This document shows positions 29,533-37,920 of a stretch of 64,000 nucleotides of DNA, piece by piece. Origin of the DNA: Arthrobacter ramosus (GTDB taxonomy: Bacteria; Actinomycetota; Actinomycetes; Actinomycetales; Micrococcaceae); NCBI RefSeq assembly GCF_039535095.1, contig NZ_BAAAWN010000001.1:2480001-2544000 (forward strand). Reading direction: 5' to 3'. Both the position numbers and the translations under genes were made by a program. The first letter of the stretch is position 1. Every line of letters begins with the position of its first letter. The notes under the pieces are model-generated. The model ran no database searches. It was not told where the DNA came from and was given only the letters and a program-made list of their open reading frames with translations.

Positions 29533-30363
29533 TTGGCCACGAACTCCCACATGCGCCGCGATGAGATCGTCAAGCGCGCCACCACCGTCGGCCTGACAGG
29601 CGTGGAGGAACTCGCCGCGCACTTCAATGTGACGGCATCGACTATCCGCCGCGACCTCGCGCGCCTCACCGCTGAAGGACTTCTCGCCAGGACATATGGC
29701 GGCGCCATGGCACCGGCCGCCCATCCTGAATCCGCGCTAAGGCAGCGCGCAGGCGAAGCGTACGACGCGAAATTGGCGATCGCCCGGACCGCAGCCCAGC
29801 TCATTCAGCCGGGAGAGTCGGTTCTACTCGACGCCGGATCGACCATCGCATTGCTAGCCCACGAGCTTAAGGCGACGAGTCGGCTTCACGTCGCCACAAC
29901 GAGCCTTTCAGTCATAGCGGAGCTAAATGACAGCAAAGGCATTGATTTGGAGTGCCTCGGCGGAAGGCTGCGGGCACTCAGTCAAGCTTTTGTAGGCCCC
30001 TTGACAGAGGCGGCCCTCGAACGCATGACGTTTGACCGCGCCTTTCTCGGGGCTGACGGTGTCAGTGCAACTGATGGCGTATGTGAGGCCGAGCTCACCC
30101 AGACAAGACTCAAGGAACTCATGGCCCGACGCGCAGAGCGCGTCTATGTTCTCGCGCACGGCGCAAAGATCGGCCACCGGCCTTTCCACTTCTGGACCCG
30201 CCTGGGCAAACCCTGGACGCTGGTAACTGACGAAAGTGCCGATCCGGACGAACTAAGGGCATTCGAAGCGGAAGGGATCGACGTGTTGGTGGCCAAAAAC
30301 CCCGCTGCCGCTCAGTCGGACCCTCCCGCGGAAGTCAAGCCTCAGAACGCTTTGCTTCAATAA
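29533..30363 (+). CDS. DeoR/GlpR family regulator (first copy)
   Basis: A 276-residue sugar-metabolism regulator. The N-terminal helix-turn-helix VEELAAHFNVTASTIRRDLARL (about residues 20-42) is followed by the RTYGGA linker and a DeoR sensor domain with LLDAGSTIALLAHEL and FLGADGVSATDG, which binds phosphorylated intermediates. TTG 29533 is preferred because AAAGG precedes it by about 8 nt; ATG 29551 is in frame without a site. It opens the four-carbon acid locus. Its best operator candidates are the direct repeats at 30592-30629. Confidence 0.87.
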   Translation: MATNSHMRRDEIVKRATTVGLTGVEELAAHFNVTASTIRRDLARLTAEGLLARTYGGAMAPAAHPESALRQRAGEAYDAKLAIARTAAQLIQPGESVLLDAGSTIALLAHELKATSRLHVATTSLSVIAELNDSKGIDLECLGGRLRALSQAFVGPLTEAALERMTFDRAFLGADGVSATDGVCEAELTQTRLKELMARRAERVYVLAHGAKIGHRPFHFWTRLGKPWTLVTDESADPDELRAFEAEGIDVLVAKNPAAAQSDPPAEVKPQNALLQ

Positions 30364-30786
30364 CCGGGGCATCGCGAGACCAAAACCGAATCAGACGGAG
30401 CATCCCGAAGCCCAAATCTGTCAACCTTAGCCAAGAGCGGCAATGGCCGACGAGGCGCTTTGCAGAGAGACTGCGCGGTTCACGCATCTCTGATTTGCGC
30501 TAAATCGCGGGTCGATGCAGCTCGCCCTCAGGCCCCGGCAAAAGTAAACCCAAACGAGAGCTTCTCGCCTTGCGGCCCACTTCTCCGATCTGCGCAGAAT
30601 GTGCATGGCTCTTGCGCAGAACACGCATTAATGCCAAGATAGATGCATTGACCATGCATCGACGTAACCCCGTCAGTGCAAGCAGGCGCCAGTATCAGCG
30701 ACGTGCGGCAAGACGCCCAGAAGCAATTGGCCGTGAAGCGCTTGGCCGGCGCATCTCTCAATACATGTATCGCAAGGAGGCGCATT
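30364..30786. other. Intergenic leader with repeats
   Basis: About 420 bases with no gene. Short frames on both strands lack ribosome sites. It carries the paired direct repeats at 30592-30629 and should hold the promoter for the metallo-hydrolase and transporter genes. Confidence 0.5.
30592..30629. promoter_or_regulatory. Two direct repeats, candidate DeoR operators
   Basis: TGCGCAGAATGTGCAT (30592-30607) and TGCGCAGAACACGCAT (30614-30629) start 22 bases apart, two helical turns. The same TGCGC half-site occurs as a palindrome at 35475-35489 before the second half of the cluster. A shared regulator is likely, and the flanking DeoR proteins are the candidates. Confidence 0.5.
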
Positions 30787-31539
30787 GTGTATGACTTGAC
30801 TATCTTGATCCAGGGTTTTCCCGGCAGAAGTACCTGCCACGGTGGACTGGGATGGAGCACCGTCTCAGTCTTGAGAGGGCAAGGGGAGACCATCCTTGTC
30901 GACACAGGCGGCTACGGATACCGTGTCCCGCTCATGGCTGCTCTCGCGAACCAAGGCATCGACCGCGAAGATGTGACCGCAGTCGCCCTCACGCACTGCC
31001 ATTGGGACCACGCGTGCAACTTTCCCCTTTTCCCCAACGCGCGCATCATCGTGCCGCGACCGGAGTTGGAATGGGCCGTCGAACAGCCCGTAGGAACGTG
31101 GGAACTGCCGGAGTTCCACGTTGATTTCCTTAGCCAATCGGATCGCGTGGAACGGATTGCCGACGGCGCAGAACCGTTGCCCGGGTTCTTTGCGTTGGCG
31201 ACTCCGGGACACACGCCCGGGCACTTTGCCTACCACGCGGCGGTTGAGGGCGGCCGCGCGATCTTCGCTGGCGACGCCGTCAAGAACGAAACTGAATTGA
31301 TGTCAGGGGTCGCCGACATGACCCTTGATCCAGACCTGAGCCGGGAAAGCATCGAAACCGTCCGCAGGATGCTCGTCGATGATCCTTCTTCGATTCTGGT
31401 ACCCGGGCATGACCGATTGCTGAGCCTCAAAGACGGGGAACCCATCGCGCATTCCCAGCTCGAAGCTGGAGTAAAAATCTGGCAGTCCAACGGCGCCGGA
31501 ACCACAACCATCGACCTGCTTGCCGGCAGCTCCCACTAA
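30787..31539 (+). CDS. Metallo-beta-lactamase-fold hydrolase (lactonase-like)
   Basis: A 250-residue cytoplasmic protein. The metal signature THCHWDHACN (HxHxDH), the second-shell histidine in ATPGHTPGHFA, the aspartate in IFAGDAVKN and the C-terminal PGHD complete an MBL active site, close to quorum-quenching or sugar lactonases. The GTG at 30787 was chosen because a perfect AAGGAGG lies 6 nt upstream; the frame is open from 30676. Its place between a DeoR regulator and a sugar-acid transporter suggests opening of an aldonolactone such as threonolactone or erythronolactone, which is an inference from context. Confidence 0.82.
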   Translation: MYDLTILIQGFPGRSTCHGGLGWSTVSVLRGQGETILVDTGGYGYRVPLMAALANQGIDREDVTAVALTHCHWDHACNFPLFPNARIIVPRPELEWAVEQPVGTWELPEFHVDFLSQSDRVERIADGAEPLPGFFALATPGHTPGHFAYHAAVEGGRAIFAGDAVKNETELMSGVADMTLDPDLSRESIETVRRMLVDDPSSILVPGHDRLLSLKDGEPIAHSQLEAGVKIWQSNGAGTTTIDLLAGSSH

Positions 31540-31566
31540 ATTCTTAGAAACAACGAGGTTTTGAAA

Positions 31567-32886
31567 ATGAAAATCGCCCGCCGCCGTTGGTGGATCTATC
31601 TCCTCCTCTTCGTCCTGGTCATGATCAACTATATGGATCGGACCGCGCTCTCCGTCGCCGTAGGACCTATCCAAAAGGAGCTCAATCTCTCGTCGACTCA
31701 AGTAGGACTCATGCTTTCGGCGTTCCTATGGTCGTACCTGCTGTTCCTGATTCCCAGCGGCATCCTCACCGACCGGTTCGGCCCACGGGTAGTTAACGCA
31801 GTCAGCATCGTCGTTTGGTCGCTCGCCACGATGCTCGTTGGAATCGTCCGCGGGTTCGGTGGGCTCATTGGAGCCCGGCTGCTAATGGGAGTCGGGGAAT
31901 CGTCAACTTATCCGGCCGCCGGAAGAGTATTGCGCGAATGGGCGCCCGCCAGCGAGCGTGGACGCGCTGCCTCGATATACAACTCAGGTGCCTATGCCGG
32001 ACCGGCCCTGGGAGCAATCTTGGCAGCGGCCCTAATTACTTCCTTTGGCTGGCAGACAATGTTCGTAATCATGGGCGCCCTCGGATTCATTTGGCTTGGT
32101 GCATGGCTGATCTGGTTCCGTGATCCGTCCAAGGCCACGTGGCTGTCGGGGCCAGAGCGAGCCATGATCCTGGAGGAGCGGAAAGTACCAGGCGAACAGC
32201 CACAGGAGGGCAAGCCCAAGGGCGGCGTCCTGAGCCTCCTGCGATACCGAAGCATGTGGGGCGTGGCGCTCGTCCAGTCAGCAGCCGTATACACGCAGTA
32301 CCTTTTTCTCACTTGGCTCCCGGGCTATCTGGAGCAAGTCCATCATTTGTCGATCATGAAGTCCGGACTGTTTACGGCTGTACCGTACATCGTCGCGGTT
32401 CTTGCTGGAATCGGACTCGGTATCGTCTTTGATCGCAGGCTGAAAAGACATGCACAATCCACGGCCCGACGCCGGTATATCGTTGCCGCTTGTCTCTTGG
32501 CGAGTTCAGTCGTTCTATTGACGCCGTTTTTCTCCGACGTCACCGTGATCCTGATCCTGATCAGCATCTCGATGACGTGCATTTCTACAACGGTTTCCAT
32601 GAACCTGGCGTTGCTGGGTGATCTGCTCAGGTCGCGCCATCTGGCCGGAAGGGCCAACAGCATAGCCATGATCGGGGGCAACACGTTCGGAGCCGCAGCA
32701 CCGATCGTGACCGGTTACATCGTCGACACGACACACAGTTACAACAGTGCATTCGTCGTCGCCGGCATCTTCCTGTTGGCAGGAGTCGTCGTCGCGTTGA
32801 CCTTGCCGCGACACCCCATTGGAGACGAAGAGTCGGCACATGCCCATGGCTTCGACGACGCTATCGCTGCCCCCGTCGCACAATAA
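31567..32886 (+). CDS. MFS transporter of the anion:cation symporter (sugar acid) type
   Basis: A 439-residue protein with about 12 membrane helices. The N-terminal segment NYMDRTALSVAVGPIQKEL, the WSYLLFLIPSGILTDRFGPR loop and the central charged loop around residues 200-225 match the ACS family, which carries glucarate, galactonate and similar anions. ATG 31567 was chosen over TTG 31561 because CGAGG ends 9 nt upstream. It starts 27 nt after the hydrolase gene, in the same transcript. It is probably the importer for the tetronate degraded by the kinase and dehydrogenase that follow. Confidence 0.87.
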   Translation: MKIARRRWWIYLLLFVLVMINYMDRTALSVAVGPIQKELNLSSTQVGLMLSAFLWSYLLFLIPSGILTDRFGPRVVNAVSIVVWSLATMLVGIVRGFGGLIGARLLMGVGESSTYPAAGRVLREWAPASERGRAASIYNSGAYAGPALGAILAAALITSFGWQTMFVIMGALGFIWLGAWLIWFRDPSKATWLSGPERAMILEERKVPGEQPQEGKPKGGVLSLLRYRSMWGVALVQSAAVYTQYLFLTWLPGYLEQVHHLSIMKSGLFTAVPYIVAVLAGIGLGIVFDRRLKRHAQSTARRRYIVAACLLASSVVLLTPFFSDVTVILILISISMTCISTTVSMNLALLGDLLRSRHLAGRANSIAMIGGNTFGAAAPIVTGYIVDTTHSYNSAFVVAGIFLLAGVVVALTLPRHPIGDEESAHAHGFDDAIAAPVAQ

Positions 32887-32987
32887 TCACCTTGCAGAGC
32901 CCAATGAATACATCTGAACCCCAAACACAAAGCTACTGCAGAGAATCAACCAGAATTCTGCCCAATTTGTCCAAGGAAGGAGGCATC

Positions 32988-33819
32988 GTGGATTGTAGCC
33001 AAACGGATCTTCAAGAGCCCGCGGTGCGGTTCGGCTCCTGTGACTTGTGGACAATCGTCGCGGATGACCTAAGCGGAGCAACAGACGCCGCCGCACCGTT
33101 CTCCCGGTTCGCGAAGACAAGAATTATCCGCGACACCGTGGTCCATCGATCGACGATGGATGTAGTGTCCCTCAATACCGAGAGCCGGCAGCTCCGCCCA
33201 TCCGCTGCGGCTCTGGTCGTGGAAACCCTGGTTGGATCACTCATCAAGCAGGGTCGGCAAAAGATATTCAAGAAGGTCGACTCTCGGCTTCGAGGTAATG
33301 TCGGCGACGAAGTCGCTGGCGCGCTCAGGGCATTGGGCCGGAAGGGGCTGCCTGCCTTCGCGGTTGTCGCACCAGCGCTGCCCGCGGCGGCCAGAATAAC
33401 GGTGGACGGGGCCGTGTTGATTGATGGTCTAAGCGCAAAAGGCGAAACCAACAGCATCGATGTCGTCGAAGCACTTCGCCAGGGCGGCCTGCGTGCAGCC
33501 GTCATCAAGAGGAGCGAATATGCGGACGCACAGACTCTGACCGACCGGATCCGTGGGGTCTTCCTTGCGGAGTGTGATGCGGCCGTCGTCGACTGCACGA
33601 CAGACGACGACCTGGTTACGGTAGCGACTGCGCACCGATTGTTGGAGTTCCAAAGTCTTCTGGTTGGCTCGGCCGGGCTCGCGGCAGGGGTTGTGAATTC
33701 CCTGCCTGACGCCGTTCGTGGTATCGCCCCATCACGTTGCTCTGCCGGATCGGCCCATCCTTACCAAAGTGGGAGCCATCGGTGGCCGGCCAATAATCAC
33801 CAGCACTTGCAACAAATAG
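32988..33819 (+). pseudogene. Four-carbon acid sugar kinase (DUF1537), internally deleted
   Basis: The GTG at 32988 with GGAAGGAGG upstream begins a good kinase N-domain: IVADDLSGATDAA, VSLNTESR and KKVDSRLRGNVGDE, up to about residue 245. The second domain, which binds nucleotide, is missing. From 33745 the +1 frame reads a short piece with ITKSGAFG-like ILTKVGAIG, ending TAG 33817-33819, which matches the extreme C-terminus of the intact copy at 35671. The gene has therefore lost about 130-150 internal codons and changed frame. The original frame runs on to 33854 as nonsense. The remnant is presumably inactive, and the intact copy downstream would replace it. Confidence 0.75.
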
Positions 33820-33853
33820 AACAACCCGGGTCATTGACTAGAGGAGACAGATA

Positions 33854-34858
33854 ATGGGACGACCAATTGTAGCCATCACCATGGGAGATCCAGCCGGTAT
33901 CGGCCCCGAGATCGTCGCCAAGGCTATGGCGGATCCTTCGATCCAGGACCGGGCGCGCATATTTGTCATTGGTGACAGGGGTCGACTGGAACTGGCGATG
34001 GACGTGGTCGGAAGTGCCCTTAAGGTCAACAGCATCGGCCAGCCGTCTCAGGCGCGGTTTGAGGCTGGAACCATTGATTGCCTGGATGTGCCCAGTGTCC
34101 GGCCCGATTTACCCTGGGGGGAACTATCGGCCGAGGCCGGTCATGCGGCCTACCTGTTCTTGGAGAAAGCGGTAGAACTATCCACGAACAAAGAGATCGA
34201 TGCCATCTGTACTGCTCCCTTGAACAAAGCCGCACTTCACGCGGGAGGACACAAATTCCCCGGGCACACCGAATTGCTGGCGCAACTAACCGGCACGGAT
34301 GAAGTCTCCATGATGCTGACGGCCCCGAAGATGAGAGTCATTCATGTCACAACCCATCTTGGCCTTCTGGATGCGGTAGCGCGAATAGACGGTCCACTCG
34401 TCTACAGGACCATCAAACGCGGGTATGACCTCCTGATCCGTTCAGGTATCACGAACCCTCAAATCGCTGTCTGCGCCATCAACCCCCATGCCGGCGAAAA
34501 CGGCTTGTTCGGCAACGGGGAAGAAGCAATCAAGATTGAGCCGGGCATCAAGCAGGCCCAGGCGGAAGGAATTGATGCCTTCGGTCCGCTGCCGGCCGAT
34601 ACGGTGTTCTTCCGGGCTGGCAGGGGGGACTTTGACCTTGTCGTGGCGATGTACCATGACCAGGGTCATGGTCCTGTAAAAGTTCTTGGGCTAGAGAACG
34701 GCGTCAACATCACCGTCGGCCTTCCCGTAGTTCGGACGTCAGTTGATCACGGGACGGCTTTCGACATCGCAGGCGAAAACATAGCAGATCACAAATCGCT
34801 TCTCGAGGCATTGCGGCAAGCGATCGACCTCGCCCCACCGCGACCTGAGGGAAAATAA
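33854..34858 (+). CDS. pdxA2: PdxA2-type 4-phospho-D-threonate/erythronate dehydrogenase (first copy)
   Basis: A 334-residue NAD- and metal-dependent enzyme of the PdxA family: TMGDPAGIGPEI, APLNKAALH, GHTELLA, NPHAGENGLFG, PADTVFF and AMYHDQGHGPVKVLG with the metal histidines. PdxA2 members beside DUF1537 kinases oxidise and decarboxylate 4-phospho-D-threonate or -erythronate to dihydroxyacetone phosphate rather than making vitamin B6. The start ATG follows GAGGAGACAG. It keeps every motif despite the broken kinase in front. It is roughly three-quarters identical by eye to the second copy at 36909. Confidence 0.86.
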   Translation: MGRPIVAITMGDPAGIGPEIVAKAMADPSIQDRARIFVIGDRGRLELAMDVVGSALKVNSIGQPSQARFEAGTIDCLDVPSVRPDLPWGELSAEAGHAAYLFLEKAVELSTNKEIDAICTAPLNKAALHAGGHKFPGHTELLAQLTGTDEVSMMLTAPKMRVIHVTTHLGLLDAVARIDGPLVYRTIKRGYDLLIRSGITNPQIAVCAINPHAGENGLFGNGEEAIKIEPGIKQAQAEGIDAFGPLPADTVFFRAGRGDFDLVVAMYHDQGHGPVKVLGLENGVNITVGLPVVRTSVDHGTAFDIAGENIADHKSLLEALRQAIDLAPPRPEGK

Positions 34859-34929
34859 GCCCAGAGCCATCGGAGCCTTCGCGGACAAGGCTCTTCTGAA
34901 CTGCCTGTGCAGGGCCAGCCAGCCGACGC

Positions 34930-34956
34930 AACAGACACACGCGATGCGCGTCTGTT
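34930..34956. terminator. Stem-loop after the first pdxA2
   Basis: AACAGAC (34930-34936) pairs with GTCTGTT (34950-34956), with a GCG/CGC pairing inside the loop and a short T stretch at the end. It starts about 70 bases after the pdxA2 stop and is a plausible end of the first half of the cluster. Confidence 0.45.
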
Positions 34957-35001
34957 TGAGCTCATGGCCCGTTCCCAAGGCGCACAGATCACCCAGAACC
35001 G

Positions 35002-35041
35002 CTTCGGCCTGCCGGTACGCCCTAGTCTCGGCAGGCCGAAG
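35002..35041. repeat. Perfect 12-bp inverted repeat upstream of a small gene
   Basis: CTTCGGCCTGCC (35002-35013) and its exact complement (35030-35041) flank a 16-base loop, ending 53 bases before the start of the 71-codon gene. It may be a terminator for upstream transcripts or a leader structure. Confidence 0.6.
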
Positions 35042-35094
35042 TCGCAATCCGGGAACAGCAGCACGTGACGTATAGAACCCTCAAGGAGAAACAC

Positions 35095-35310
35095 ATGATC
35101 ACCATCAGTCCTGACACACTAACGATCACGGCGACGGACCGTGCCAGCATGGACCGCGAGCTCGATGAAGCGGTGAGTGCTGCCCGGGCGGTAGCAATGC
35201 GAGAACGACGCTGTGGAATACTCGTCTCACGCCATGGACACGACTCTTTCACGGTCACCCTTAGCGATTCCGTTCCCTTCGGCTTGACCAGGGAATTCCA
35301 AGATTGGTGA
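35095..35310 (+). CDS. Small hypothetical protein, 71 residues
   Basis: No family is recognised. ATG 35095 has AAGGAG 6 nt upstream, a strong sign of real translation, and composition is gene-like. The protein begins MITISPDTLTITATDRAS, has an acidic/Ala-rich helix (DRELDEAVSAARAVAMRERR) and ends SVPFGLTREFQDW; it has no membrane segment, signal peptide or cysteine pair. It sits alone between the two halves of the four-carbon acid locus with its own upstream hairpin. It could be a small cytoplasmic accessory protein; I assign no function. Confidence 0.6.
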   Translation: MITISPDTLTITATDRASMDRELDEAVSAARAVAMRERRCGILVSRHGHDSFTVTLSDSVPFGLTREFQDW

Positions 35311-35439
35311 ACTGAACCCGCACGGAGCCACTCCCCGTGAAGAACTGCTGGCTTCAACGCCGGTGCAGCCCGCGGCAGCCGCACTGATCCCACGGCCAAA
35401 AGGTCGCGTTGACGCTTGTTTCATTCATTATTTACTCAA

Positions 35440-35489
35440 TTGACAGTAAACCATGCGTTATGCAAGCATAAATATGCGCGTTTGGCGCA
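35440..35489 (+). promoter_or_regulatory. Promoter/operator region of the second four-carbon acid operon
   Basis: A TTGACA box (35440-35445) is followed by two palindromes: TATGCAAGCATA (35459-35470) and TGCGCGTTTGGCGCA (35475-35489). The TGCGC half-site is shared with the repeats at 30592-30629. The arrangement, promoter overlapped by operators, fits repression by the DeoR-family proteins of the cluster. Confidence 0.5.
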
Positions 35490-35548
35490 CTTTCCGCGAC
35501 GTACGATACATGTAATCGGCGCGAAGTCAACGATTTTAAGGTTGAGAC

Positions 35549-35671
35549 ATGGCCGTATCCATCAAGGCGACACTCCGAAAAATCCCAGGCGGGATGTTTC
35601 TACTTGCTGCCTCCCAAGCCCAGCCAATCAACTTGAGCGCTCAGGCTGCTCCCATACAGATCGCCGCATAG
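35549..35671 (+). pseudogene. Remnant of a KdgT-type 2-keto-3-deoxygluconate permease N-terminus
   Basis: A 40-codon frame starts at ATG 35549 and ends TAG 35669-35671. Its opening, MAVSIKATLRKIPGGMFLL, matches the characteristic N-terminus of KdgT permeases (IKxxxxxIPGGM plus a hydrophobic start), but after about 20 residues the likeness stops and no membrane helix is completed. KdgT-like permeases accompany DUF1537 kinase and PdxA2 genes in other bacteria, so a deleted transporter gene is the best reading. It could now serve only as a leader peptide, because its stop overlaps the kinase GTG (taGTG). Confidence 0.5.
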
Positions 35672-36912
35672 TGGAGCTCCTCATCGTCGCCGATGACCTC
35701 ACCGGGGCGGCTGACGCTGCAGTCCCGTTCTCAGCGAGCCGAGAAACCGCTGTGCTTGTTCATCCCACAGTCGCATGGCCGCCCGCAGACGTCCTTGCGA
35801 TTAATACTGAAACCCGTTACACCGACGGTCTCACTGCGAGGAAAACGGTGGGTGGGCTCGTTTCACGGGCTGCCCAGAACGGCGTCCGCGTCTTCAAGAA
35901 AGTCGACTCGCTGCTGCGGGGCAACGTCGGAGTCGAAATCGCGGCTTCCCTCGAAGCCTTGCGTCTGCCCGATCGCCCCGTACTCGCGATCGTAGCTCCC
36001 GCGTTTCCCCGAACCGGACGCACAACCCTCAACGGAATCGTGCATATGGCTGGCACTCCGCTCGGCAGCCAACGTCGCGTAGCAGATGTGCTGTCCGGGA
36101 CCGGACTAAGCCACGCGCTTGTCTCGACTGACGACTGGACCGACCCTGCGTCCCTCGCGGTTCGCTTCCAACAGATCCTGACGGCGCACATCGACACGGC
36201 TATTGTCGATGCCCGGAACGATTCCGACCTGGCCGCCATAGTCGCGGCCGCCAAATCCCTCGGTGACCAGGCACTCCTCGTCGGCTCCGGGGGCATCTCG
36301 GCGCCCCTCGCCTCGTCGTTCGAATCCGACGATCCTGAGAAGCGGGCACGGCCGATCCCAGTCAGGGGAGGATATCGGGCCGGAGGCCACTCCCTCGTCG
36401 TCATCGGAAGCTATGCGCCCACGAGCCGTGCCCAACTGGATGAACTCGTCAGAGCCGGGTTCCAGCACATCCATCTCGACCACACCAACAGACTGGACGC
36501 CGGAGACCCCGTTGGAACAATCAACGTCGGTGCAACGATAGCCACTTTAAGAGAGGCCCTCGATCGCGGACAAGCCGTACTCACCCCAGATCCCGCTGCC
36601 GCCCTGGACAAGAAGCAGGCGAAGACCGTAGCCGCCGCGCTCGGCACCACGGCCGCAGCGGCTGCATCCCACGCGTCCTCAATAGTCGTCTCCGGCGGAG
36701 AGACAGCCCTGGCAGTGCTAAACCACCTTGGCGTGGCCGTCCTGAGAATCAGAGGCGAAATCCTGCCAGGGATCGTCGACGCCGAGATGCCCGGCCATAT
36801 ACAGCCGTTCATAACCAAATCCGGCGCGTTCGGCGACGTCGACGCACTCACGTCCGTCGTCACCTACATCGAACATCGAACGGCCGCAACAAGAGAAGGA
36901 AAGCAACATTGA
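35671..36912 (+). CDS. Four-carbon acid sugar kinase (D-threonate/erythronate kinase, DUF1537), intact
   Basis: A 413-residue ATP-dependent kinase. The N-domain carries ELLIVADDLTGAADAAVP, NTETR and FKKVDSLLRGNVG for sugar-acid binding. The C-domain has VVIGSYAPTSRAQ, the SSIVVSGGETA loop and IQPFITKSGAFG for nucleotide binding. GTG 35671 gives the normal N-terminus directly before the first strand and shares a base with the stop of the upstream remnant. The open frame to 35416 is not a plausible protein. Product phosphate esters feed PdxA2, whose TTG start overlaps this stop. Whether D-threonate, D-erythronate or an L-form is used cannot be read from sequence. Confidence 0.85.
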   Translation: MELLIVADDLTGAADAAVPFSASRETAVLVHPTVAWPPADVLAINTETRYTDGLTARKTVGGLVSRAAQNGVRVFKKVDSLLRGNVGVEIAASLEALRLPDRPVLAIVAPAFPRTGRTTLNGIVHMAGTPLGSQRRVADVLSGTGLSHALVSTDDWTDPASLAVRFQQILTAHIDTAIVDARNDSDLAAIVAAAKSLGDQALLVGSGGISAPLASSFESDDPEKRARPIPVRGGYRAGGHSLVVIGSYAPTSRAQLDELVRAGFQHIHLDHTNRLDAGDPVGTINVGATIATLREALDRGQAVLTPDPAAALDKKQAKTVAAALGTTAAAAASHASSIVVSGGETALAVLNHLGVAVLRIRGEILPGIVDAEMPGHIQPFITKSGAFGDVDALTSVVTYIEHRTAATREGKQH

Positions 36913-37913
36913 ATCGTCCGATTGTAGCCATCACTATGGGAGACCCAGCAGGAATCGGTCCGGAAATCATTGCAAAAGCCATGCTCGACCCGGTCCTGCA
37001 CTCGAGAGCACGTGTCTTTGTGATCGGAGATCTAGGGCGTCTTGAAATGGCGATGAAAGTCGTCGACAGCCCCCTGCAGACTCGCCGCATCGAGTCCGCC
37101 GATGAAGCATTGTTCGCCCCTGACATCATCGACTGCTTCGACATTCCCGGGGTCGACACCGAGTTGCCTTGGGGCATTCTCTCGCCGGAAGCCGGACACG
37201 CGGCCTACCTCTACCTCGAAAAGGCTGTGGAGCTGGCCCTGAAGCGCGACATTGATGCGATTTGCACTGCGCCGCTGAACAAGGCCGCACTACACGCAGG
37301 CGGACACAACTATCCAGGCCACACAGAGCTTCTCGCGGAACTCACCGGCACACCCGAAGTGTCCATGATGCTGACGACGCCCAAGATGCGCGTGATCCAC
37401 GTAACCACCCACATCGGGCTCGTCGACGCCGTCGCACGGATCGACGGAGCAATCGTCTACCGCACGATCCGCCGCGGTCACGACCTCCTCGTTCGGGCAG
37501 GCATCGAGAATCCGCGCATAGCGGTCGCCGCTATCAACCCCCACGCGGGCGAGAACGGCCTGTTCGGCAACGATGAAGAGGCTCAGAAAATTACGCCAGG
37601 AATTGAACAAGCTCTAGCCGAAGGCATCTCCGTGGAGGGGCCCCTCCCCGCGGACACTCTGTTCTTCAAAGCCGGACGGGGAGACTATGACCTGGTCGTG
37701 GCCATGTACCACGACCAGGGTCACGGACCTGTCAAGGTTCTTGGGCTTGAGAACGGGGTCAACATCACAGTAGGTCTGCCCGTGGTCCGCACCTCCGTCG
37801 ACCACGGCACGGCCTTCGATATCGCGGGCAAGAATATTGCGGATCACGCGTCCATGCTCGAAGCCATACGTGCCGCCGTCGAACTCGCTGGAGAGCGCGC
37901 GGAGGTGAAATAG
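36909..37913 (+). CDS. pdxA2: PdxA2-type 4-phospho-D-threonate/erythronate dehydrogenase (second copy)
   Basis: This 334-residue paralogue of the protein at 33854 has the same length and all the same motifs (TMGDPAGIGPEI, APLNKAALH, NPHAGENGLFG, YHDQGHGPVKVLG). Differences cluster in residues about 25-95 and at the C-terminus. The start is TTG 36909, overlapping the kinase stop by 4 nt, with AGAAGGAAAG upstream. With the intact kinase it forms the working pair of the locus: tetronate to 4-phosphotetronate, then oxidation and decarboxylation to dihydroxyacetone phosphate. Confidence 0.87.
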   Translation: MNRPIVAITMGDPAGIGPEIIAKAMLDPVLHSRARVFVIGDLGRLEMAMKVVDSPLQTRRIESADEALFAPDIIDCFDIPGVDTELPWGILSPEAGHAAYLYLEKAVELALKRDIDAICTAPLNKAALHAGGHNYPGHTELLAELTGTPEVSMMLTTPKMRVIHVTTHIGLVDAVARIDGAIVYRTIRRGHDLLVRAGIENPRIAVAAINPHAGENGLFGNDEEAQKITPGIEQALAEGISVEGPLPADTLFFKAGRGDYDLVVAMYHDQGHGPVKVLGLENGVNITVGLPVVRTSVDHGTAFDIAGKNIADHASMLEAIRAAVELAGERAEVK

Positions 37914-37920
37914 TCAAACC

